Source of the DNA: Clitopilus passeckerianus
Lineage: Eukaryota; Basidiomycota; Agaricomycetes; Agaricales; Entolomataceae
Length of the DNA stretch: 64,000 nucleotides
Direction of reading: 5' to 3'
NCBI GenBank assembly: GCA_944990035.1
Contig: CALYLX010000156.1
Coordinates: 372,001 to 436,000 of the forward strand
The translations under genes and the position numbers were made by a program. Below are positions 11,100-21,806 of this stretch, one piece after another; position 1 is the first letter of the stretch, and each line of letters begins with the position of its first letter. The notes below the pieces were generated by a model that was not told the origin of the DNA, did no database searches, and was given only the letters and a program-made list of their open reading frames with translations.

Positions 11100-11615
11100 T
11101 CATGGACATAGTAGGATCAGGAACATCGACCCTGACGACCCTGGAGTTGGTGAAGATAGGGGCTGTGGTTCAAAGTTAGTTCCAGGCCGCACAATGAATT
11201 GACAGGCAAAGATAACCTCACCATCATGCATCCGAGCTATTATATGCAGGTTGTCCTTTGTAGGATCTGGTCCCCAATAAACTGACACTTCCTTGTACGG
11301 TTCAAGTAGCTCAACATCGTCAGTTGCTTCTTCGTCTGAGTTTGGGGGTGGGAGTCTGAGACCGCGAACGGTTTCTTTGAGTTTTGCTCTGGTGAATTTG
11401 GAGAATGTTAGATCCCTGAAGGGCTTGTAGAGGTCAAGTTGGCTCGGGAAGATCTGTGCCCGCGCGGTATGAGGGATAAGCTTGGCGATGTCTACTTTGA
11501 GGTCGGAAATAATCGTGTTAGGCGATGCATCAACATGAAAGTACGTGTTGGTGAGTAGACGGCCGTGTACATCTACAGGTTGACAGAACAACTTCCAAGA
11601 GGCGCCATTGGTCAT
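11100..11615 (-). CDS. Crinkler (CRN)-like N-terminal ubiquitin-like domain, short protein
   Basis: Starting at the ATG at 11615, the frame encodes about 171 aa. The first 110 or so resemble the ubiquitin-like header of fungal CRN-type proteins: W-KLFC at the start, a short beta hairpin, F-V-x-S-x-N-T-x-x-x-DLK-x-D-I, then L-x-L-x-K, an LxPxxEVS-YWG segment and a closing HIIARM. No effector C-terminal domain follows. A possible 81-nt intron (11141-11221, GTGAGG..CCAG) keeps frame and would shorten the tail. The kinase relic at 7807-8931 is on the same strand about 2 kb downstream and is of the type often fused to CRN headers, so the two may be halves of one disrupted gene (inference). Confidence 0.5.
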   Translation of the reverse strand: MTNGASWKLFCQPVDVHGRLLTNTYFHVDASPNTIISDLKVDIAKLIPHTARAQIFPSQLDLYKPFRDLTFSKFTRAKLKETVRGLRLPPPNSDEEATDDVELLEPYKEVSVYWGPDPTKDNLHIIARMHDGEVIFACQFIVRPGTNFEPQPLSSPTPGSSGSMFLILLCP

Positions 11616-11633
11616 GGTGGGAGCTGAGACCAA

Positions 11634-12084
11634 AGCGAGGTATCTCGATACCTCAAGTAATGTGTCACACGACCCCTCTTTCTAATCGTGGATGCAGGCA
11701 TCTCCAGGCAACGCCTACATTGATGCTGGGAATTGCGATAATGTTTTGTCGTTGAGCCATACAATAGCTGGATTTGTCGCCGATTCTACGAATTCCAGTC
11801 AACGTACCCCATGGCTCGATTCGTAGAACAAAATCCAGAGCTTCAAGTCCGTAATAGCCATAAGGCTTGAAGATGTTTTTCTTATTCAATCTACGCTATT
11901 TTCTACTATTAACTAATGTCCGTAGAGCGCCAATGGTCTCGGTCAAGGCTTAAGGCGCTCACCTCGGGCTTCTAACTTTCCGGACGTCCCTTCTCATATG
12001 CCGACTGGAACCCATCAACTCTCTAAATACAATCACAAATACGTGCTTGGACTTCGAAGCCAAGATCCAAGAAACATAACGGTG
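11634..12084. other. Divergent intergenic region
   Basis: Lies between the minus-strand CRN-like gene and the plus-strand coiled-coil gene. No supported gene. The element for the next gene starts at 12085. Confidence 0.5.
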
Positions 12085-12101
12085 TCAAACAAGTGCAACC
12101 G
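12085..12101 (+). promoter_or_regulatory. Shared coiled-coil-cluster upstream element, copy 3
   Basis: TCAAACAAGTGCAACCG lies 52 bp before the ATG at 12153, with GATAAATC at 12113-12120 as a TATA-like box. Confidence 0.65.
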
Positions 12102-12152
12102 AATTCTCGCCCGATAAATCTTTCGAGACTGTACTGTGGCGATAGATTCGAC

Positions 12153-13157
12153 ATGTCTGCAACCCGATCTTGTCTCGCCGCCGTTGCCTGCAAAGTCCTG
12201 CCAATTGGCACTATCGTCCTCCTGGGTACACTTCCCTGGTTCATCCTTCGTCATGAATGCACGCTCTTTGACATCGCCAAAGGATATTGGCGTATCTTTG
12301 TCGAGGCTCACCTTTGCGTTCTGCTCCTCTCGTTCGTCAAGAGCGGGACTAATTCGAATTCTTTCGATGAACTGGGCGAGGTCATCCGTCGACTTCAACA
12401 GCGGGTTTCATCCGAGGAACAGGCGAACAAGGCGTTGATGAGGGAGCTAGCGACACAAAAGGCAGCTCAAGATATTGCCATGGCGGGTCACGAGAACGAA
12501 CTGAATAACGAAAGGGCATTGAACGCAACACTTCAGCAGGTGGTGAAACTTCTTGGAGTCAAAGTCGAGGAAGGATTAGAAGCTAGAGAAAAGGTGGAAG
12601 AGGCGTATCGAAGGGTTGTGGAGAGGCTACAACGCCTGGAGGAAGAGAAGAAGAAGCTTGTCGAAAGGGCCAACGCCCGCGCGGGGATGCAGAAGATACT
12701 CAAAGCGGCACTCAAAACCCATGCCGAATTCAACGAGGATACAGAGATAATGGTGCTTCATCTGGACAAAGCCGTGTCGGATGTGATGAAGGAACTCGTT
12801 GTCCCGACCAAAACCATTGCGTTGAATTGGAATGGAGAAACATTGCTACCTAAATTCGGAATAACTGCTGGTCACTCCTGCAGTATGGTCATTTCAGCGC
12901 CCCAGGACGTAACGTCTACCCCCGAACATGATTATTTCCCCGTTGCGATTCCGACGACACAATCACCATCCTCGACTGCCATGAACGGCGGGACCCAAAT
13001 CGTCGCCTCTGCCCTTACCGTTCAGGCTCAAGCTCCAGCCTCACGACGCACCAAAAAGAAAGTGGGGTGGAAGCCAGCGTACTGGAAGGAACGGGGACCA
13101 GGATGGGAGGCCAAGTTTGGACCCGCTCCTCTTCTGCTTGCTCAAGTCGGGGTTTGA
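12153..13157 (+). CDS. Membrane-anchored coiled-coil protein (family member 3)
   Basis: Single exon, 334 aa, function unknown. Two hydrophobic segments at about residues 5-32 and 48-63 are followed by a coiled coil at about 70-190. That stretch is Glu/Leu/Lys-rich with strong heptads near LQRLEEEKKKLVE. A Thr/Ser/Pro linker precedes a basic, Trp-rich end (ASRRTKKKVGWKPAYW). The end resembles the ASRRKRGPRGKKPWF end of the protein encoded at 44172. The start was chosen at the first ATG after the shared upstream element. Confidence 0.75.
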   Translation: MSATRSCLAAVACKVLPIGTIVLLGTLPWFILRHECTLFDIAKGYWRIFVEAHLCVLLLSFVKSGTNSNSFDELGEVIRRLQQRVSSEEQANKALMRELATQKAAQDIAMAGHENELNNERALNATLQQVVKLLGVKVEEGLEAREKVEEAYRRVVERLQRLEEEKKKLVERANARAGMQKILKAALKTHAEFNEDTEIMVLHLDKAVSDVMKELVVPTKTIALNWNGETLLPKFGITAGHSCSMVISAPQDVTSTPEHDYFPVAIPTTQSPSSTAMNGGTQIVASALTVQAQAPASRRTKKKVGWKPAYWKERGPGWEAKFGPAPLLLAQVGV

Positions 13158-14156
13158 TATTCTGATTTATTCCTTTGTATTCATTTTGGACGTCTTCCCC
13201 TTCCTCGCTTTGTTTACACGTGAAGTTTGATGATCGGGGATTATCAGCTGTACTATATTCGAAAAATTTAACATTATTTCTTAAATCGAACAATACTTTC
13301 TATACATTAAGTACCCCAGCTTTCGTTCCTTTGATGGCCCAGCTGGTTTAATTTTAATCCCTCTTACAATATTCCTCTAGGCTTCTTATAGCGTTGGAAA
13401 CCTTTCATTTATCCAACGCAGATACGAAATTCTGAACTCTTTTCAAGAGCGAGACTTAGGGGGCGCGAAAAGGTTTCCTCAAATGAAAAACGCGACGCGA
13501 CGCGCCAGTCACGTGATTGAAAACTCAGCCAAGTTTTTCAATTTCTGCGAAACTTGAAACTTGCAGGAGTCGTCGATTTTTCCGGATTACCTGCGTGACG
13601 CCTCGTATTTTCAGCATACTCTTAATTGCGATCAATTTCGTGGGGTATTCCCAATCGAAGTCAACGCTGGAGCCAAGCTAGAGCTCCAACCAGGGAGCCG
13701 GCTGTTGAGTGCATGTCTGTTCAGGCTTGTACGAGTCAAGACCTTTGGGAATAATGAACTCGATAAAGTTTGGCTAACGCTTCCGGGGACGTTGGGGCTT
13801 CGTAATTCAGGCTGAGTAATCATGTTCGGCACGTAAATAGCCATATGTTGGTTCATCCTCAACTTCGACTAAATGGTTTAGCTCTCAAGCTTCTCTTCCA
13901 GATTGGACTCTCTGGAAATTCCTGTTAAGAAAGCACCTAAGCTTGAAGACCACTTTTCGCCGCCAGCTCTGGGGCATCAAAAGCGGGCGCTTGATCATGT
14001 TGCAAGCGCTGGCCACATGACGAGCAGTTGAAGCGCCCGAGTCACAGCGGTCCCTCTCCTCTGGCAACCACCACCTCCGCAGATCACCCATCTTCTTCGT
14101 ATTCTAGTTCTTGCACAACTTCCACAGCGGGGAGGTTTGAACCTTCGAAGTCATCC
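13158..14156. other. Intergenic, with paired GACGCG/CACGTG element
   Basis: No gene is supported. The AT-rich 3' side of the previous gene is followed at 13490-13517 by the composite motif. The rest is the upstream region of the NLR gene. Confidence 0.5.
13490..13517. promoter_or_regulatory. GACGCG repeat plus GTCACGTGAT
   Basis: ACGCGACGCGACGCG is followed within a few bases by GTCACGTGAT (13508-13517). This is the clearest copy of the composite site, about 640 bp upstream of the NLR start codon. Confidence 0.45.
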
Positions 14157-17100
14157 ATGACAACAAAACCGCCTCCCGAGGACGCAGTGCGGGATCAAGA
14201 TAGGCGCCTCCTCGAACAATATCGCTGGGAGACATGCAGTGTTCTTCCCTCGCCCATGTCGACCTCTATCGAGGCAGCTCTTCTCAAAGAGGTTCTTCTC
14301 AACACAGTTGGGTCCGGTACGGAGGGACAGGTCGTGGATTATGAATTCTGTGCAAATCTGTTGAAAAACACGAGCCTGCGCGAGTGCTTCTTGAAATGCT
14401 GGGAGTCGGGTTCGTTTAATGAAATCAGAAGTAAGTCATCGTAGAACTTACCAAACTGGCCACAATTTGATGCCTTCTGAAGACCAGGTGTGGGGTCAAG
14501 GAAGAATTCCAAGCGATGACAGTGGGACGGGGGTCGTGATTTTCGGAGGAACTTTCTACGACATCGCTGGAGATCATTGGGAGATCCACCGTGCGTAGTA
14601 TTTCTCTATTCTTTCGTTCTGTTTGCTAATGGTTATCTATAGATTCAGGTGAGGTACTGCCTCGTAGGTCGAGCTCAATCTTACCTCGCCCAACCAGACG
14701 ATTGTCAGAAGCCCGTGGCGAAATGGCTGTCCCGCTTCGATCATCGGGAGACCCACAACTCTGTATCAGACAAACGAGCACCACATACAGGCGAATGGTT
14801 CCTTAGATCTAGGGAATTCCAGGACCTCTGTCATGGACATAGCCGGATTCTCTGGTGTCATGGAATGCGTTAGTCTTCTCCCTCACTTCCGCCTCTGAGC
14901 TATAGGCTAACCACTTTATACATAGCTGGCGTTGGTAAGACGGTTCTTGCGTGAGTAGATCTGGCGTCGGCCTCTCAACATGTCAAGCTGACTGGTCACA
15001 TTGGTCAGTTCTGTCGCCATCAACTATCTGCGAAAGCACCATCAAGATCATGCCACTATTGGCTTCATCTACTTTGAGCACAAGCTCCGCAGTGAACAGA
15101 ACCTGACAGCAGTCTTGAAGGCACTCGCACGACAGATGTACGAGACCACGGAGGACATGAAGATTTTGGCGACTTACGGAGGCTTGTTTGAGTCGCATCA
15201 CAAGAACAAATCCCAGCCAACCGCCCATGAGCTTTCCCATGCTCTCTCCAAATCTGCTCTGCTGTACAGCAGGTATTTCATCATCATCGATGCACTTGAT
15301 GAGTACCTAGCACAGTATAGCGATGCCAAAATACGCGAACTCCTTGATACACTCCTTGGCCTAGGAAGCCAGGTCAGGCTACTAGTCGTCTCACGTCCGC
15401 TCTCTGGATTCGGCGGGATTTTTAAGCAACTGGGGAGTGCCAGAATAGAGGCCGAAGTTTCGGAGGACGACATGCGTCGATATCTGGAAGGAAGGGTCGA
15501 TAACGCTGATTTCAATTTTGAAATCCAATCAGCACTTCGAGAAGAGGTCATCGAGAGTGTTACACGGGTTGCCGCCGGAAGGTAAGTAACCCACCATGAT
15601 TCTGCGCATTTTTCGGCTGTAGGACCCATCGATAAATCCCAGGTTTCTTATGGCAGCACTGCTGATGCGCTCTCTGGCGAATGAACTCAGCCCCGGTGCT
15701 CTGGAAGATGCCTTGCAGCGCCTTCCCCACGAAATCGATGCTGCTTACGCCCAGCTCATGGAGAGAATTGAGGAATCCAGTGATAACGTAAAGAAGCTGG
15801 CCAAGAAAGCAATTATGTTGATTGCGAACATCTCTCAACCGCTATCTGTTGAAGAGCTCCGACATGCCCTCGCCGTTACGCGAGACATCTCCGACATTGA
15901 TAAATATACTCCACCTCTATCCACGATTACCCATGCCTGCGCAGGAATTCTCGTTGTTCGTGACGAGAAAGTGGTCTTCGTCCGTGAGTGCAGATCTTGT
16001 ACCTCTCGCCTTTTATCAACATCCTGTTTAGACTTCACTGCCCAAGAGTATTTCGAGAAAGAACCAAACAACGCATTGCATTTCCCAACAGCACACTTGG
16101 ACATGGCCAACATCTGTATCGACTACCTGACGCTCAAAGTTCTTTCAGACCAGACTTTATCCGACGAATTCCCACCAGAGATTGTTAAGCGCTTGCCATT
16201 CTACCACTACGCTGCGCGAAACGTGGGCCACCATATGGGAATATGCAACGGGACCCCTCAACAGCGGGTCTGGCGCTTCCTTTCGGAGAACCACGTAGCT
16301 GTCCAACATCATGCCAGGTACTTGCTATACACAGAAGAACCATGGGACTATGCCGGAGATGAACCCGTTCACGGTGCAGCTCTCTTTGTCGCAGTGTATC
16401 ATAACTGGGTAGATGCAGCCTTCGCGTTGCTGGACTCTCTACCCGAGTGCCCCGAAACAAAGAACGGATGGACTCCCCTGGTGTTCGCTCAACGTCCAGA
16501 ACATTTTGCCATCACACGAGCCCTAGTGGAGAGGTTTGGCGTCGGCATACGACCTAGACCTGACCGATCACTACTTGCCACCGCAGCTTCAAATGGTCTA
16601 GAAGAAGCAGCGGAGTTCATACTTCAGCAACAGGATGGCGGTGTGGCAGCTTGGGTGAACGACGGTTCTGCACCAGAAGCACTGTACCTTGCTGTCCGCG
16701 CGAAGAAGATCAGACTTGCCGAGATCTTGTTAGAGCACGAGACGGCAAAGAACCTCCGAGGCGTCAACCAAATAAGGGGACCAAGCTGCCAGATCCTAGC
16801 GCCGGCAGAGGCTGGCTGGGATAGCCTTGGCATTGTCAATCTTCCTGTTACCAACACTAATCTGACACCCTTCGAATTTGGCATTGGAAACGGAGACCTT
16901 CAGATGGTGGAATTGATGCTCAAACATGGCGGCACGCGATGCTTGAACAGCATGAATGATGTGAGAAGAGGTCTCAGTTTCCCTTACCACACCGAGATGG
17001 GGATGACCCCCCTCATGCTTGCAGCCAGCATGGGATGGGCGGAGATTGTGGCACTCTTAATCCTTCATGGCGCGGACATCAATATTCAGACCGTAAATGG

Positions 17101-18358
17101 ACGAACATCGCTCTCTCACGCAGCCAGCGGTGGACATGCAGCAGTTCTCCGCCTTTTGCTAGAGAAAGGCGGCCGCAAAAGTCTCAATCTTCCAGATAAA
17201 GCTGGAGAAACTTCTATTTCCTTTGCTGCAGGCCCATCAATGGCCACGCCTAGGGAAAGTAGGGACGAGAGTAAGGCGGAGGAGGTGATCCTCTTGCTCC
17301 TCGCTCAGGAGGGCCTTGATTTGCGTTCAGGAGATGAGAAGGGTCGGACTCCGCTCTACCGTGCGCTCCAATCCGGGTTCTCTGAGAGGGTTGCCCCTTT
17401 ACTCAGAGCTCATGGAGCAACATTACTCCCAGACTCGCTTAGGCCAGAGGGGTATCCCACCTTGCTACGTATAGCCGCTCGTGAGGGTGTGGAGGAAGTT
17501 ATCCGGGTTCTTCTCGAAAAAGCCAAAGAATTAATCGAAGAAGACCTTCATACAGCTTTATCATACGCAGCTGAAGAGGGTCACGCAAGATTGGTCGAGC
17601 TACTAATTTCACATCCCGGGGTGGATGTTAACTCGCAAGACAAAAATGGTTGGTCGCCTCTATCCTTGGCCTTCCAGGTGCGGCCCTGGGACCTAAGATC
17701 TGGCCTGGCCGTAGAAACCTTGCTCCGGGTGGAATCAATAAACGTTAACCTAAAGGACAAAGATGGCCTTTGCCCCTTGTCCTGGGCAGCGGCATCCTTG
17801 TTCCAGCCGGATAACGGCAAGGCTATGCGCCTCCTTCTCTCACACCCTTCCATCCAGATAAACTCACGCGGTGAAGGTGGAAAGACACCACTCGGACACG
17901 CAATCCAGCACGGACACCTCAATAGAATTCGAATGCTCTTGGACACACCACATATAGACGTTAACGCCAGAGACCAAGGAGGCCGAACACCATTGATCCT
18001 TGCTTGTGCATCTCCATACAAAAATGCTGCCTTTACTGAGATGGAAACCCTCCTATCTCATCCCCTAATTTCCATCAATATACAGGATGATCTCGGACGA
18101 ACCGCCCTATCATGGTCTGCTGGACGCTCCCGTCATCAACGGACAGCAATTGGAGACCGCCTGGATCGCAGGCCGCCTGACTGGAGGAGTCCCATCTCTG
18201 AATTTGAGTCGAAGACGTTCACCTCGTTGCTCCTCTCTCGGGAGGATGTGAATGTGAACTTGGCAGACAACGAGGGGAAGACACCTCTGTGGTATGCATC
18301 CGAGGCTGGTTTTGATCGTGTAGTACGGGCTTTAAAGGCAAAGGGAGCGGTGGGTTAG
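14157..18358 (+). CDS. NACHT-ankyrin NLR-like protein
   Basis: Seven exons: 14157-14430, 14483-14590, 14698-14868, 14926-14950, 15009-15581, 15643-15983 and 16032-18358. All phases agree, giving 1272 aa. An N-terminal region of unknown fold ends in an IFGGTFYDIAGDHW motif near residue 118, of the kind preceding NACHT domains in basidiomycete NLRs. Next come a WLS...TGEWFL linker, Walker A PGVGKT at about 185-190, Walker B FIIIDALDEY at about 283-293, a winged-helix-like region and an FTAQEYF motif near 502. Ankyrin repeats fill about residues 640-1270, with many G-x-TPL-xA units. Fungal NLRs act in non-self recognition and regulated cell death. The 25-nt fourth exon encodes the P-loop. An alternative to intron 14591-14697 is two introns around a 6-nt microexon. 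Confidence 0.9.
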
Positions 18359-18884
18359 ACGGGGTCTGATCTGATTATTCTCCGACTTTTGTATTATTGT
18401 CATGAAGGGCACAGAATCACTTCTACGTACTGTAGCTGTCGAGGATGTGTATCATCAACTCACAGTTCATCATCACGTATCGCAAGAGCACATAATGATG
18501 TATAAACACCATGTATCATATATCTCATCGCATGGTAGCTCTGGAGAAGTATATACCTGATGCCTTGTAACATCTTAAGCGCTTTAACCACTAGTTGAAG
18601 CAACTAAATAATCATAGAAATGGAATGTTCGCGACGGCTCCAACGAGCAGCAATCATCAAAGGTGGCGTCATTGGCAAAACATGGCAAAACATGCCTCTC
18701 CGTCATCAAAGTGACTTCGACCTTTAACGGCAAAGGTGTCTTGTGAAATGAGATTTATGATCCGCATCTTCGTTGCATCTCCGTGGGCTCTGCCAGCCTG
18801 CGTCTCTACCATCGTAGGCGTACAACTAAATGGCGCTAGGAGATATTCCATCGTGCTTCAATTCTTCCAGTTGCCGGATGGCTA
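18359..18884. other. Convergent intergenic region
   Basis: 3' regions of the NLR gene (plus) and the small minus-strand gene. No frame supported. Confidence 0.5.
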
Positions 18885-19139
18885 TTATGAGCTAACAGGT
18901 TGAAGATCATAAATTATGCCATCTGTTGTCTTCGCCTTCTGAATCACACCCTCCCACTCCGCGTCTCCGGGTAGTATAATCCAGTCCCCATCGATGTCCA
19001 CATTGTCGATTTGGAGCAAGTAGTCATTGAAGTCGATCTTCTCATCGGCAGATTTGAAGGCAATGAGATGGCGATTGGAAGGTTGACCTTTCTGGTAGAC
19101 GAGGACAGCTTGAGCTGGGATCGAGGTGGAGTCTGTCAT
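18885..19139 (-). CDS. Small protein of unknown function (84 aa)
   Basis: A complete frame from ATG 19139 to TGA/TAA near 18885. It begins with a short polar stretch, then AVLVYQKG, a hydrophilic middle (DFNDYLLQIDNVDIDGDW) and a mixed end; there is no signal peptide or membrane helix. A good intron (GTAAGT at about 19191 down to AG just before the ATG, about 52 nt) lies immediately upstream. The mRNA therefore probably has a spliced 5' leader, or an upstream coding exon not seen here. It is convergent with the NLR gene. Confidence 0.45.
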   Translation of the reverse strand: MTDSTSIPAQAVLVYQKGQPSNRHLIAFKSADEKIDFNDYLLQIDNVDIDGDWIILPGDAEWEGVIQKAKTTDGIIYDLQPVSS

Positions 19140-20394
19140 CTGCTGTACCCCCGTTTTAGGTCAAGGGAGGGAACAAAGATTTGCGACTTACGTCTTGTAT
19201 GAGAGCTTCGAGGTGATGAGTACAATATTGTCAACGCTGGTCTTCTTATAGCTTTCCGTTCAAGCCATCGAGACATCGAGTGGCAGATTCAGAGTTATGA
19301 AAAGGAACGACCGCACAACAGCCAAGGCCATGTCAAGAAAGTCAAGAGTTATTATGCAATTGAAGGTGAAAGGGCCAAGCCCTTTCTGTCACTTTTGGAT
19401 GCTACGGAGACCTTTTACCTGCCTTCGTACCGCCTTTTCATTGACATACCGTCGGCGTTACTCGAGAAGGTATGAATACTCAGGCTTCAAGAGGAACGTA
19501 TGAGGTTTAGAGAGCCACAGAAAGCATTCGAAGTCGGCGTGAAAATGCACGCTGATACTGACGCTGGCCGCAGAGCACCACCAAGGGCGATGTCATCGAC
19601 ACACTGTCGCCAATTACAGGGACGGCCTGTCAAAAAGTCATCGTTCCTGCCCCTAAGGCACCGATGTAGAGACTCGAGCGCTGGGGAGTCCTTGAAGTCT
19701 GCATCGGCCGTCCTGCTCTGGAGATTATTCATCCCCTCGTAATCGCATCGGGGAACGTCACGGTAGTTTTCCCATCTCAAAATAGTGTCATTCAGCGCGT
19801 GCGTGCTCCGGTTCCGTGATTCATCCAAAGGCCTTTGAACATCGAACATCCATGTAAAAGTTGCCCTGGATGTGTCGCCCCATCCTAGTCAGGTTCAAGG
19901 GAGGCCACCACTCTCCATTAATGAGAGCTTAATGAGAGCTGGAAAGTGACGGAGGTGGCTTGGGTGACGAATAGCCAAAGTGCAATAGGGGGTCTATAGT
20001 GACGTTCGCCTCGGACTTTTCATTCATACCCTTGAGTGCCCGACGAACGTGGCATAGTCTGCACAGTTGAGAGCAGAGGCTTCGCTGCGATAGCTGGCAC
20101 TTCTACTGGGATAGATCGATCACGTTGGTAGGAGGCATCATCAACAACATCGAGCCCTATCAGTGCCACTGTCGCCATCGTCAAGTCACAGCATGTCAAA
20201 GCCCCGTCTTCTTCAAGTCTTAGGCTATAGCAGAAGAAAGTTTCTGAACTCCTTAGCAGAAAGCTGGAAGCCGAGAAGACCTGATAGAAGCTGTGTTTGA
20301 TACCAAGTAAATATAGGTTTACATCGAGCACTCAGTGATATCAGAATATGACAAGTGAAGTAAGATAAAGAGACTAAGGCATGCCCTCGTAGGC
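19140..20394. other. No supported gene
   Basis: Short frames on both strands, none with domain-like composition or consistent splicing. Confidence 0.4.
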
Positions 20395-20892
20395 TCAGGC
20401 AAGGTTCAAAGCCTGAAGCTTATGGCTCAAATCAATCTGCATCCAGAGTGCGATAATCCCCTCCGAAACCTTCTCAAGTTCCTCGTCTAGTCGTTTATTT
20501 GATTCCAGCACCTTCTCCATCACTTCAATTCCAAATTCCATCCTCAGAATCATATCCTCCGCATCGAAGGCAGCCCGTTCGCAACCCTTCTCGATCTTGT
20601 GAACACCGTCATCATACCCAGGAAAGGGACTGGGGCTGACGTTCACAAGCGTTGCCAGCGTTGATGACCTCTTGTGCCGAGCAAAGGTTTTACATTGAGA
20701 TTGATTGAACCCGACAAATGTGGTAGAGCTAAATTGCATGGAAGTGGAAGGGGAGAGAACGAGGTGCCTGGGCGACTCCGTCGTTCCTGTTGTGCATTGC
20801 GGTTGTTCCTTGAGAAGTACCGGTCCGGAGACTTGGTTGAAGATTGAGGCATAAATGTCGGTAATAGTGGCATTAGAGTCAGAGGGAACCAT
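20395..20892 (-). CDS. Small protein with C-terminal coiled coil (165 aa)
   Basis: An intact single frame from ATG 20892. The first 100 residues are Ser/Thr/Pro-rich and low in structure. The last 60 are helical and charged, with a short heptad pattern (EVMEKVLESNKRLDEELEKV). No membrane segment, so it differs from the larger coiled-coil genes. No homologue is recognised. Confidence 0.4.
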   Translation of the reverse strand: MVPSDSNATITDIYASIFNQVSGPVLLKEQPQCTTGTTESPRHLVLSPSTSMQFSSTTFVGFNQSQCKTFARHKRSSTLATLVNVSPSPFPGYDDGVHKIEKGCERAAFDAEDMILRMEFGIEVMEKVLESNKRLDEELEKVSEGIIALWMQIDLSHKLQALNLA

Positions 20893-21806
20893 GTTGGGAA
20901 GGTAACGGAAGGACGTAGTGGACCTCGTATGTGTGGCAATGAAGCTCCGAAGAAGTCCCAGTGTCAGCCTTAGAACCTGGTCAATTCTTCAATGTTGGCG
21001 ATTTGTATCGTGGCTATCGTTCCGAAGTCACCCAGGAGATCTGCCTACGCCTGGAGTAGTATTCTAGACTCTTTGGGCTGTGGCTCTAGCCATAAACCAA
21101 ATACGGCGCCGTAGGACGAACAGAGCTGCTTTCTGCGCATTGCCGTTGTCTCCGGCGGGCAGTTCAAGTGCCATTCTTTGCCGTATGTGAGTCCATACAT
21201 GACGTGGAGTGCATTGTGCAAGTCCTCGCTTCTAAAATAGTCAAGGCCAACTTCAAGAAAGCGCGCCCTGCCAGCGGAGGCGGTGACTAGTGACTCGGAG
21301 GTGCAGCCATGTCAGTGAGCCGCCCCGGGCCGGACTTGAAAGGGCTGGAAACACGGTCACGTGATATCATTCTGACGCGTACATAGCGAAGAGTCTTCAA
21401 GCTTCAAGTTCAAGACGCGTTTCTCGGATAGAGTATGCAACGCCCGGCGTTTGTACCCACTAGAATTATTGACATGGGCCATTTTATTTATCAAGAAATG
21501 CCGCAGTCAATATTAAATCTGTACACTACTCTATATACTAACTAAATTCTAAACTATAAACTAAAACTACAAATTTGCTCGATCTATGCAAGTAAGCACT
21601 ATATGTACCATCCTTCGATGACGATAGAAGCAGTGCATCCATCACTTTCCCGATTTTTTGTTCTTTTCCTTTTTCTCTAATAAATACCAAGTCCATGCAT
21701 CACCGATTCCAAATACCATCCCATCCAAAAGAAACCGAATTAAATCCATCGCGGTAGAACCCGAACTGTTCACGGTCGAAGTTGCATCCCTAGAGCTTCA
21801 TGCCCC
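20893..21806. other. Intergenic, with composite motif
   Basis: No supported gene. GTCACGTGAT lies at 21356-21365 and GACGCGT at 21374-21380. AT-rich sequence from 21470 is the 3' region of the minus-strand coiled-coil gene. Confidence 0.45.
21356..21380. promoter_or_regulatory. GTCACGTGAT plus GACGCGT
   Basis: E-box-containing decamer and MluI-box-like heptamer 8 bp apart, in the reverse order of the 13490 copy. Confidence 0.4.

Noticed and set aside
15198..15629. Minus-strand frame of 143 codons across the NACHT domain
   Set aside because: Shadow of the NLR exons; the plus strand has clear motifs and splice sites.
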